A stretch of DNA of 64,000 nt from an uncultured Acetatifactor sp. (GTDB lineage Bacteria > Bacillota > Clostridia > Lachnospirales > Lachnospiraceae). Position 1 is the stretch's first letter, and each line of letters starts with the position of its first letter. The stretch is from assembly GCA_910586835.1 (NCBI GenBank), contig CAJUJU010000005.1, positions 1 to 64,000 on the forward strand, in the 5' to 3' direction. The position numbers and the translations under genes are program-made. The notes below the pieces were generated by a model. That model was given only the letters and a program-made list of their open reading frames with translations, did not search any database and had not been told where the DNA came from. Positions 25,915 through 32,825 of this stretch are shown one piece after another.

Positions 25915-28194
25915 TCACATATACTTTTCTTCAAAAATGCCAACCTCCATAGGCCGCGCAAAATAATAGCCCTGAAACATATTACAGCCGATCTCCCGCA
26001 GAAATTCCACCTGTTCCTGTGTCTCCACACCCTCCGATATCACCGGAACCTCCAGCTGCCTTGACAGCTCGACTATGGTTCTCAGTATTTTCTGCGCCCG
26101 GAGTTTATCCTCTGTCTCACCCAAAAAGGCCATGTCTATCTTTAATACATCTACCTGAATATCCTTCAGCATGTTCAGCGAGGAATAGCCGCTTCCAAAG
26201 TCATCCATCTCCACCACAAACCCAGCCTCCCGCAGCTTGGAAATCATTTGCAGCTGTTTTTCCAGATCCGACATCATCGCCGTCTCGGTAATCTCCAGCT
26301 TCAGATTTCCGGGACTGATCCCATACTTTTCCACAAGCCCCGCAAAGGTTTTAAACAAATCAATAAAATACAGATCCATGGGGGAAATATTTACAGAAAT
26401 ATACAGATCCTCCCGTCCCTGGTCTTTCCATCTCCTCAGCTGCCTGCAGGCCAGCTCCCAGACATGGCAGTCAAGCCGGACGATAGAACCGTTTTTCTCA
26501 AAGATCCCGATAAACTCTCCGGGCGCAAGCATCCCTCTGCCGGGATGCTGCCATCGCACCAGTGCCTCCGCCCCCAGCACATTCCCCTCTCCGTCCATCT
26601 GAGGCTGCAGGTAAATCCTGATCTGTCCGTTCTCCATGGCCTCCGCAAGATCCCCCGTGAGCGCCTGCTCATTCAGCACATTGCTGCGAAGCCCTTCATC
26701 ATAATAGGCCACATTTCTGCCATAGCTGTTCTTTATGACGGCAATGGCCATAAATGCTCTGTCGCACATCACCGACACGGGAATCGACTTATCCGTTATC
26801 TCATAAATACCAATACAGACTTGAACCGGGTAAGCGTAATTTCCTTCAATATGCAGTACATTCCTCCGCTCCAGGCTGAACAGATCGGGCCTGTAATGCT
26901 CCTTCTTCACCAGAAGGCCGAAGCGGTCATTTACCAGACGCCCGTAAATCTCTTCCTCCATGGTCTGGGTTCGCAGAACATCCGCAATGCCCAGAAGAAG
27001 CGCATCCCCCTTCCTGGGGCCGAACACATCATTAATCATCTTAAAATTCCGGATATCCGAGCACAGCAGCAGATATTCTCCCTCCGGATCCGCTGCAAGC
27101 CGCTCGGCAACCCTGCGGTAAAAGCATTGTCTGTTGTAGAGCCCTGTCAGCTCATCATGGTTCGCCTGATAGCGTTCCCGTTCCAGATTATTCAGTTCCT
27201 CCGTCCGATCCTGAATGGTAAAGAAGCTGCCCAGAAAATGTCCCCTGTCATTCAGCAGACTGCGAAAAAGGACCTTGTAATAGATCTTGATCCCGTCTCT
27301 CTCCCTTGTAAGCGGGAAAGAAAAATCCTTCTCCTCCGGAAGCTTCTTTTCCCCGCTCCATTCACGGAAATCTCTTTCCATGGAACGCAGATCCGTATGC
27401 TCGGCCTCCAGGAAAGCGTGTGCACTTTCGTTGGCATGAATGCACTTCCCATCCTCGTCCAGAATGAATATGGCATCCGCCATATCCTGCACTACCATGG
27501 TCAGCGTCCGTTTCAGCAATTCTCTTGGCACAAAGATCACCGCGTAATAATAGATCATGATGCCGCCGATGGCAAAGCTGATGATAGAAACATTCACAGG
27601 CGTGTCGGAAAATACATAGGCTGCATCCCCCGCAACAATAAAAACCAGGATCAGCAGCACCAAAAGATATTTTTCCCGGTAGATCTCAGAGGTTCTCACA
27701 GCCTTATATACCAGTGTCAGCAGGGAAAACGCCACCAGCAGATAAGAGACCAAAAGATGCAGATTATACATGTCAAAGGGAATCGTCCTGAAAAACACCT
27801 CTCCCGACTCTGTCCTGACCACCTTACAGTCAAAGGCGTGACGCACAAAAACATTGCTCAGCATGGACAAGGAATCCACTCCCAGAATAACCCACCAGAC
27901 AACAGGCGGAAACACATGGTTTTTCCCCCCGTACCCGGAAAACTCCAGAGCAAATTGAAACACATAATAAAGCACCCAGTCGATACACACAAAAAATACG
28001 CTGTACGCCACAATACAGATATTTTTATCCGTAGTCAGCACCACAACGATATTCGCCAGAACTGCCGCGAGTCCCGCACCCAGAAGCCGTCTGACGACCA
28101 CTGCTATTTTTCTGTCATTTCCCGCCGCTTTTACAAGGCAATACAGCAAACAGATTCCGACTGCCGCAAAAGCTATGACATACGCCACCCTCAC
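25915..28194 (-). CDS. 7TM-PAS-GGDEF(degenerate)-EAL protein, probable c-di-GMP phosphodiesterase
   Basis: A 759-residue membrane protein: seven helices (about 1-225), PAS (about 240-335), GGDEF-type domain (about 340-480) and EAL domain (about 510-755). The cyclase signature is degraded: where GGDEF is expected the sequence reads RLVNDRF near residue 420, so cyclase activity is unlikely. The EAL domain keeps its catalytic set: AEALVRW, NISP, EITETAMM, DDFGSGYSSL, KIDMAF, EGVET and QGYYFARP. This argues for an active c-di-GMP phosphodiesterase. The start is GTG at 28194 after AGGTGA. It leads the operon with the hybrid kinase, 32 nt upstream of it, and shares the same kind of 7TM sensor. Confidence 0.93.
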   Translation of the reverse strand: MRVAYVIAFAAVGICLLYCLVKAAGNDRKIAVVVRRLLGAGLAAVLANIVVVLTTDKNICIVAYSVFFVCIDWVLYYVFQFALEFSGYGGKNHVFPPVVWWVILGVDSLSMLSNVFVRHAFDCKVVRTESGEVFFRTIPFDMYNLHLLVSYLLVAFSLLTLVYKAVRTSEIYREKYLLVLLILVFIVAGDAAYVFSDTPVNVSIISFAIGGIMIYYYAVIFVPRELLKRTLTMVVQDMADAIFILDEDGKCIHANESAHAFLEAEHTDLRSMERDFREWSGEKKLPEEKDFSFPLTRERDGIKIYYKVLFRSLLNDRGHFLGSFFTIQDRTEELNNLERERYQANHDELTGLYNRQCFYRRVAERLAADPEGEYLLLCSDIRNFKMINDVFGPRKGDALLLGIADVLRTQTMEEEIYGRLVNDRFGLLVKKEHYRPDLFSLERRNVLHIEGNYAYPVQVCIGIYEITDKSIPVSVMCDRAFMAIAVIKNSYGRNVAYYDEGLRSNVLNEQALTGDLAEAMENGQIRIYLQPQMDGEGNVLGAEALVRWQHPGRGMLAPGEFIGIFEKNGSIVRLDCHVWELACRQLRRWKDQGREDLYISVNISPMDLYFIDLFKTFAGLVEKYGISPGNLKLEITETAMMSDLEKQLQMISKLREAGFVVEMDDFGSGYSSLNMLKDIQVDVLKIDMAFLGETEDKLRAQKILRTIVELSRQLEVPVISEGVETQEQVEFLREIGCNMFQGYYFARPMEVGIFEEKYM

Positions 28195-28323
28195 TGTAAA
28201 TCACCTGTCGTCTCTTTTGAAAAATTCACAGGTATAATGTTACCAGTTTTTCCAGTGTTTGTCTACACAATTTGGCAAAGAAAACGCTGATTGAAAACAC
28301 TGATCGGAAATCCCCTCAACTGC

Positions 28324-28354
28324 AAAAGAGCCCCGGACATGCCGGAGCTCTTTT
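28324..28354. terminator. Strong bidirectional-type terminator hairpin after brnTA
   Basis: AAAAGAGC-C-CCGG (28324-28336) pairs with CCGG-A-GCTCTTTT (28342-28354) with one mismatch and a 5-nt loop. On the minus strand it follows the broken brnA and shields the EAL-kinase operon promoter from read-through. Confidence 0.85.
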
Positions 28355-28375
28355 GAAAAATACAGAATATGATTC

Positions 28376-28554
28376 CTATGCCTTTTTCTTACGATTTCTC
28401 TGTACAACTGCACTCTTAAACGCCTTCATCATGGCTGGTGACAACTCCTCACAATCCTCATCAAAGTTAATTGGGCTTTTTTCGCCTCTTCAATCTCTTT
28501 TAATTGTTCTTCCGTAGGTTTTTGTCCACTTTCAATAATTAATGTTCTGGTCAT
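28376..28554 (-). pseudogene. brnA: BrnA-type antitoxin, frameshifted
   Basis: From an ATG at 28554 with AAGGAG upstream, the first 25 codons read as an antitoxin N-terminus (MTRTLIIESGQKPTEEQL). After an A6 run (28472-28477) the BrnA-like end continues in another frame: SPINFDEDCEELSPAMMKAFKSAV then VQRNRKKKA and TAG at 28376. The span is 179 nt, one short of 60 codons, so a single A appears deleted (A7 to A6). As written, translation stops early and the DNA-binding end is lost. It overlaps the broken toxin by 23 nt. A homopolymer sequencing error is an alternative explanation. Confidence 0.75.
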
Positions 28555-28809
28555 AATAAAGCTCCTTTTCTGCATTAGTTGCAAGTCTGGCTGAAATGAA
28601 TCGAATCGTTTCCTTTCGTTCTGTAAATACTACAAACAGCACATCGCCAACTTTCCCTATCGCAATATATCTATCCTCATCAACACTATGCTCAAAATCA
28701 TACATTTCAATGTAATAAGGATCATCAAAAACATATGCTGCCGTTTCAAAAGAAATTTTATGTTTTTCCGTATTAATAATATTTTTTCTTCGTCCTACTC
28801 AAATTTCAT
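28532..28809 (-). pseudogene. brnT: BrnT-type toxin, broken by a stop and a frameshift
   Basis: From the ATG at 28809 the product would begin MKFE-stop-DEEK. BrnT proteins begin FEWDxxK, so the Trp codon TGG has become TAG. A few codons later an A6 run lacks one base, after which the toxin continues in the other frame: TEKHKISFETAAYVFDDPYY, IEMYDFEHSVDEDRYIAIGK, VGDVLFVVFTERKETIRFIS, ARLATNAEKELYYDQNINY, stop at 28532. BrnT is a RelE-like ribonuclease neutralised by BrnA. With two independent lesions it is surely inactive. The locus is AT-rich compared with its neighbours, pointing to acquisition by transfer. Confidence 0.82.
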
Positions 28810-28903
28810 TTTTGGTCGTCCCTCTTAGACTATTCTATGTTAAATAACCAATCCATCAATTACATTATCTCTAATCTCTTCTCAAGTCTTAATATAGGAA
28901 ATA

Positions 28904-28948
28904 CTAAAAACCCCTGTAACTGGCATTTCCACACCACTTACAAGGGTT
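28904..28948 (-). terminator. Terminator of rpsB-tsf
   Basis: CCACTTACAAGGGTT (28934-28948) pairs with AACCCCTGTAACTGG (28909-28923), a 15-bp stem with two mismatches, followed on the minus strand by TTTTT (28910-28906 region). Between it and the tsf stop lies a short direct repeat, AAAGTTCAC at 28959-28967 and 28971-28979. The rest of the gap to brnT (28810-28903) shows no gene. Confidence 0.75.
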
Positions 28949-28979
28949 CTCATTCTCAAAAGTTCACCGTAAAGTTCAC

Positions 28980-29918
28980 TTATGCGTTCATCTGCGCAGC
29001 AACCTCTGCAGCAAAATCCTCCTGCTTCTTCTCAAGGCCTTCTCCGGTCTCATAACGCACAAACTTGTTGATGCTGATATTCGCGCCGTTTTCCTTTGCA
29101 ACCTGCGCAAGATACTGTGCTACGGTCTGCTTTCCGTCCTCTGCCTTCACATATACCTGCTCGAGCAGACACACCTCTTTCAGTTCCTTGTTCAGACGTC
29201 CGATGACAGCGCCCTCAATCACCTTCTCAGGCTTTCCGGCCATCTTGGGATCCTGCGCAATCTGCGCGGAGATAATTTCCTTCTCGTGTGCCTTAAACTC
29301 CTCGGACACGTCAGAGGTAGCCACATACTTGGGATACAGAGCCGCAACCTGCATTGCAAGATTTGTCAGCGCCTCCTTCACGGCATCGTTCACCACATCG
29401 GTCTTCGCGTCAAGAATCACGCCGATACGGCCGCCGCCGTGTACATAGGTCACGACACAACCTTCCTTCTCTTCTACCTTCTCAAATCTTCTGATGCTCA
29501 GCTTTTCTCCGATCACAGCGATCTTATCCACCAGAGCCTCCTGTACGGTCTTGGAGGTATCTTCCACCCAGCTCTCCGCCAGGAAAGCATCCAGATCTGC
29601 CGCCTCGGACGAAACAGCCTGCTTTGCCACTGCCTCCACAAACTGCTGGAAGGTCTCATTCTTGGCAACAAAGTCTGTCTCGGAATTTACTTCCACCACA
29701 GCTGCAATCTGATCTCCCACGGAAGCGATGCGGCAGATTCCTTCCGCCGCGATCCTGCTGGCCTTCTTCTCAGCCTTAGCCTGACCGTTCTTTCTCAGAT
29801 ACTCAACTGCCTCGTCCATATTTCCGCCCGTCTCATTCAGGGCCTTCTTACAATCCATCATACCTGCGCCGGTAATCTCGCGCAGCTCCTTTACCATAGA
29901 TGCGGTAATTTCTGCCAT
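28980..29918 (-). CDS. tsf: Translation elongation factor Ts
   Basis: EF-Ts is the guanine nucleotide exchange factor that recycles EF-Tu from the GDP to the GTP form. The 312 residues start MAEITASMVKELREITGAGMM, the family's N-terminal UBA-like segment, followed by DCKKALNETGGNMDEAVEYL. The core exchange motif SETDFVAKNETF is at about residues 79-90, and a coiled-coil region and C-terminal module follow. It lies 24 nt after rpsB, the almost universal bacterial pairing, and ends at its own terminator. Secure. Confidence 0.98.
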   Translation of the reverse strand: MAEITASMVKELREITGAGMMDCKKALNETGGNMDEAVEYLRKNGQAKAEKKASRIAAEGICRIASVGDQIAAVVEVNSETDFVAKNETFQQFVEAVAKQAVSSEAADLDAFLAESWVEDTSKTVQEALVDKIAVIGEKLSIRRFEKVEEKEGCVVTYVHGGGRIGVILDAKTDVVNDAVKEALTNLAMQVAALYPKYVATSDVSEEFKAHEKEIISAQIAQDPKMAGKPEKVIEGAVIGRLNKELKEVCLLEQVYVKAEDGKQTVAQYLAQVAKENGANISINKFVRYETGEGLEKKQEDFAAEVAAQMNA

Positions 29919-29942
29919 TTTTCTATCCTCCTGTCACCTGAT

Positions 29943-30701
29943 TTACTCTGCCTGCTCCGCCACTTCCTCGATGTCTGCAGCCTCCTCAACTGTCACGGCC
30001 TCCTCGGTGTAGACAGCCTCTCCCTGGTTTGCCTCGATCACGGCATCAGCCATCTTGGCAACGATCAGTTTAACGGCTCTGATTGCATCGTCATTTCCGG
30101 GAATGATATAGTCAAGCTCCTCCGGATCACAGTTGGTATCACCGATACCGATGAGAGTGATGCCCAGAGAGTGTGCTTCCTGTACACAGATTCTCTCCTT
30201 CTTGGGATCAACCACAAAGATTGCGTCTGGAATTCTGGTCATATCCTTGATACCGCCCAGATTCTTTTCCAGCTTCTCCCATTCCTTTCTGAGTGCGATC
30301 ACTTCCTTCTTGGGAAGTACGTCGAAGGTTCCGTCCTCGGACATCTTTTCAATCGCGCGAAGTCTGGCAATGCGGGACTGAATGGTCTTAAAATTGGTAA
30401 GCATACCGCCCAGCCATCTCTCGTTTACATAGTACATACCGCAGCGCTCTGCCTCAGTCTTCACGGCATCCTGCGCCTGCTTCTTCGTTCCCACAAACAG
30501 GATAGTACCGCCCTGTGCAGCGATCTCGGAAACGGCTCTGTATGCCTCGTCAACCTTTCCTACGGACTTCTGCAGGTCGATGATGTGGATACCGTTTCTC
30601 TCTGTGAAGATATAAGGAGCCATCTTGGGGTTCCATCTTCTGGTCTGGTGTCCGAAGTGAACACCTGCTTCAAGTAACTGCTTCATGGAAATAACGCTCA
30701 T
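29943..30701 (-). CDS. rpsB: 30S ribosomal protein S2
   Basis: S2 binds late to the 30S head-body junction and helps hold S1-type proteins. The 252 residues open with MSVISMKQLLEAGVHFGHQT RRWNPKM and contain GTKKQAQ, RWLGGMLTNFKT and DAIFVVDPKKE, all S2 hallmarks. The last 30 residues are an acidic Glu/Ala tail beyond the conserved core. A ribosome binding site GGAGG precedes the ATG at 30701. It is transcribed with tsf from the promoter at 30848-30876, giving a leader of about 140 nt; S2 autoregulation through such leaders is known in other bacteria but not demonstrable here. Confidence 0.98.
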   Translation of the reverse strand: MSVISMKQLLEAGVHFGHQTRRWNPKMAPYIFTERNGIHIIDLQKSVGKVDEAYRAVSEIAAQGGTILFVGTKKQAQDAVKTEAERCGMYYVNERWLGGMLTNFKTIQSRIARLRAIEKMSEDGTFDVLPKKEVIALRKEWEKLEKNLGGIKDMTRIPDAIFVVDPKKERICVQEAHSLGITLIGIGDTNCDPEELDYIIPGNDDAIRAVKLIVAKMADAVIEANQGEAVYTEEAVTVEEAADIEEVAEQAE

Positions 30702-30847
30702 TTTTCTACCTCCGTCTGGTTACATTCTTCCGCTCTTCCTTTTCCGCCACAGCCGCGTTAAAGCTGCGGTTTTCTCCTCCGGCTATCTCCGAATCCCAGA
30801 GACACCACCGTCAAATCGGAACGCGTGTTTTTTATCACAACATTCAG

Positions 30848-30876
30848 ATTATAACATAAGAAAGCCCCTGTGACAA
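30848..30876 (-). promoter_or_regulatory. rpsB-tsf promoter embedded in a terminator hairpin
   Basis: On the minus strand TTGTCA (30876-30871), a 17-nt spacer and TATAAT (30853-30848) with a TGT extended -10 make a near-consensus sigma-A promoter, the best in the window. Its -35 box occupies the loop and first stem base of the terminator hairpin at 30860-30885. Confidence 0.85.
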
Positions 30877-30885
30877 GGGGCTTTC
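30860..30885 (-). terminator. Terminator hairpin ending the flagellar superoperon
   Basis: GAAAGCCCCT (30860-30869) and AGGGGCTTTC (30876-30885) form a perfect 10-bp stem with a 6-nt loop, starting 7 nt after the stop of the last gene. The following minus-strand sequence TTATGTTATAAT is only a poor U-tract because it doubles as the -10 region of the rpsB promoter. Confidence 0.75.
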
Positions 30886-30892
30886 CGGAGAT

Positions 30893-31597
30893 TTATGATG
30901 TTCTCGAAATAATTTTTGCTATTTCCTCCCAATCCGCACCCACCGGGATCTCGTAGGTGCCCGCACAGATTCTCTTGGAGTATCCCTCGCGAATCAGATA
31001 TCTGTCATACTCTCTGGCTTCCTCTATGAGCCCGGCCTCCTCAAGCTGCCTGCAGACCGTACCGGAACCGGAACCTGATATGATCGTAACCGTAACCGTC
31101 TCTTCCGAAACAGAAGAATCCGATGTCTCCGCTTCCCCGGAAGACTCGTCCTCATCCTGTGACTCTGATCCATCGGAGGACTCTTCTTCCCGTGACTCCG
31201 TTTCTTTCTCGGGCTCCCCTTCCTCCTGAGATCCCGTCCCGTGAGAGGATTCCTCTTCGTCCTGCGACTCCGTTCTTCCCTCGGATTCCTCTCCCTCCGA
31301 AGACTCCGTTTCTCCGAAAGATTCTCCTTCCGACGGCTCCGTTCCTCTGTCAGATCCGTCCTCGCGCTGTGTTTCCGAACCCTCTGCAGATTCGTCCTGT
31401 CCCTGTACTCCCGGATTCGGATCGGGTTGAATATCCGTCAGCTTCAATGCGTCGCTCTCTACCATTCCCAGCTCCCGGGCGGCGGCCCTGATCTCCGCAT
31501 CTGTCAGGGGACGGCCTTCCTTGCCGATGATCCCCATAATCAGGGCTGTCACCACAATGCCGATGCCAAGCCCTCTCAAATAATATCGCAGTTTCAC
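30893..31597 (-). CDS. Membrane-anchored acidic protein with MltG/YceG-like C-terminal segment
   Basis: A 234-residue protein with one membrane helix at about residues 8-25. A cytosolic-looking start is followed outside by about 100 residues of Ser/Glu/Asp low complexity (about 68-165; repeated ESxxEEESS-like units). The last 65 residues (VTIISGSGSGTVCRQLEEAG ... ICAGTYEIPVGADWEEIAKI) resemble the LysM-like N-terminal part of YceG/MltG endolytic transglycosylases, without the catalytic domain. A role in cell wall recognition is therefore only a guess. It ends the flagellar operon, 7 nt after the DUF6115 gene and directly before the terminator. It may be unrelated to motility. Confidence 0.5.
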   Translation of the reverse strand: MKLRYYLRGLGIGIVVTALIMGIIGKEGRPLTDAEIRAAARELGMVESDALKLTDIQPDPNPGVQGQDESAEGSETQREDGSDRGTEPSEGESFGETESSEGEESEGRTESQDEEESSHGTGSQEEGEPEKETESREEESSDGSESQDEDESSGEAETSDSSVSEETVTVTIISGSGSGTVCRQLEEAGLIEEAREYDRYLIREGYSKRICAGTYEIPVGADWEEIAKIISRTS

Positions 31598-31604
31598 ATA
31601 TGCC

Positions 31605-32477
31605 TCATTTCCGCTGATTTCTGTACAGGTCGATCACAAGCTTGACCTCGCCCACTCCGAGCCCAAGCTCTTTGGCGATTTCCACTTTTGATTTTCCCTG
31701 TGCATAAAGCTCCAAAATCCGCTCATTGCTGTTACGTCCCCCGGATTCTTCCTCCGAAAAACCGGCACTGTCCGGAGTCTCCCACTCCCCGACAGTATTT
31801 TCCTCCTGTCCGTCAGCCGCAGAACCATACATCTGCTGCAGGCCCGGTTCAAAAACAGGATCGCCTGTCTCCCGGGAACCCTCCCCGAAAGCAACCGCAT
31901 CTTTGCCCAAAAACCGTTCCTGCTGTGTCTTTTCTGCCGCTTCCTCCGGCTCGTTTCTCCTGAGCCTGTCCAAGGCAGACATAGCAGGCGGCTCCTGCGT
32001 CACAGACACATCGGGCACAGACTGCCCTTCCTGTTTTACCACATCCGGTGTCAGCTTTTTGAAGCTGGTTACTGTCTCCTCCGCCTCCTTCACCGTGCGG
32101 TTCACTTCGGAGACCGTATTCTTCAGATTGACATGCTTATTGTTGAGCATGTCATAGAGAAACATTGCTTCCTCATGATTTTTATGAATCTCCGACAGAA
32201 CCGTATCGGAGTACTCGCTTACAGCCATGATTTTTTCATTGGAAAGCCTCTCCAGTGCACGCTCCGTTTTTTCCATGGCATAGGTAACGGATTCCTCCAC
32301 CACATCATCCACATGGCTCCGGACGCTCTGAAGCTCCTTGCTGACCAGCTCCGAAATCTCCTCCTTCGCCACAGCTTTCGTCTGTCCCGCCGTTTCCCGC
32401 TTCTTATCAGGTATGAAAAAACTCAGTATAAAAATAATTCCGCCCGCAAACAGCAGGACGATCTCCAGCATTTCCAT
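31605..32477 (-). CDS. DUF6115-type membrane protein with C-terminal HTH
   Basis: A 290-residue protein: one N-terminal membrane helix (about 5-22), a long coiled coil (about 30-150), an acidic disordered stretch (about 155-250), and a C-terminal helix-turn-helix-like segment ILELYAQGKSKVEIAKELGL that ends GEVKLVIDLYRNQRK. This layout is that of proteins found after fapA in clostridial flagellar operons; their function is not known. The HTH segment resembles those of sigma factors and recombinases, but here it is tethered to the membrane, so DNA binding is not assured. It follows the 101-residue gene by 21 nt. Confidence 0.65.
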   Translation of the reverse strand: MEMLEIVLLFAGGIIFILSFFIPDKKRETAGQTKAVAKEEISELVSKELQSVRSHVDDVVEESVTYAMEKTERALERLSNEKIMAVSEYSDTVLSEIHKNHEEAMFLYDMLNNKHVNLKNTVSEVNRTVKEAEETVTSFKKLTPDVVKQEGQSVPDVSVTQEPPAMSALDRLRRNEPEEAAEKTQQERFLGKDAVAFGEGSRETGDPVFEPGLQQMYGSAADGQEENTVGEWETPDSAGFSEEESGGRNSNERILELYAQGKSKVEIAKELGLGVGEVKLVIDLYRNQRK

Positions 32478-32498
32478 CTCAAATCTGCCTCAGCCTTC

Positions 32499-32804
32499 CT
32501 AAATCTTAATGTCGAAGCCGCCCTTGCCCTTCGCAACCACTCGATCCTTCGCCTGGCTCTTACGGCGTTTCCCGCCGTCTCCATAATATTGACCTTTCCC
32601 CTTTTCCCGGGCGTCAGGCTTACTCTCCTGCCACTGCGTATCGTCGCTGCTGTGTACTTCGCGGGTCTTCTGCTCCTCGTTTTTCTGCACCTGAAATTGG
32701 CCGTTGGTCTGATCCACTACGGCTTTGTTGTCCTCATTCTGTTTGATGGGCGAATAGTCCTGCGCCCTTGAAATGGTCGTAAGCTCTATGGAACCGAACG
32801 CCAT
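32499..32804 (-). CDS. Small polar protein of the flagellar operon, unknown function
   Basis: A 101-residue, highly hydrophilic protein without membrane segments. The N-terminal MAFGSIELTTISRAQDYSPI is the only region with regular hydrophobic spacing; the rest is Gln/Glu/Lys rich with KGKGQYYGDGGKRRKSQ near the end. I do not recognise a family. It lies 21 nt after fapA and before the DUF6115 gene, with GGGGG at 9 nt from its ATG. Position suggests a role connected with flagella, but nothing in the sequence shows it. Confidence 0.6.
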   Translation of the reverse strand: MAFGSIELTTISRAQDYSPIKQNEDNKAVVDQTNGQFQVQKNEEQKTREVHSSDDTQWQESKPDAREKGKGQYYGDGGKRRKSQAKDRVVAKGKGGFDIKI

Positions 32805-32825
32805 ACCTGTATACCCCCTGCCCGC

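Noticed and set aside
26900..27200. Active diguanylate cyclase in the GGDEF-EAL protein
   Set aside because: The catalytic GGDEF motif is replaced by LVNDRF, losing the glycines and the second acidic residue needed for catalysis.
26248..28290. A 680-codon plus-strand open frame opposite the EAL gene, and similar long frames opposite rpsB-tsf (29286-30677) and cheA (38099-39463)
   Set aside because: They lie entirely antisense to clearly conserved genes, have no recognisable domains, skewed His/Gln/Leu composition and no ribosome binding sites; they are by-products of codon bias in the real genes.
28950..28979. Attachment-site scar marked by the AAAGTTCAC direct repeat after tsf
   Set aside because: Two 9-nt copies separated by 3 nt are too short and isolated, and there is no integrase or matching copy at the other side of brnTA.
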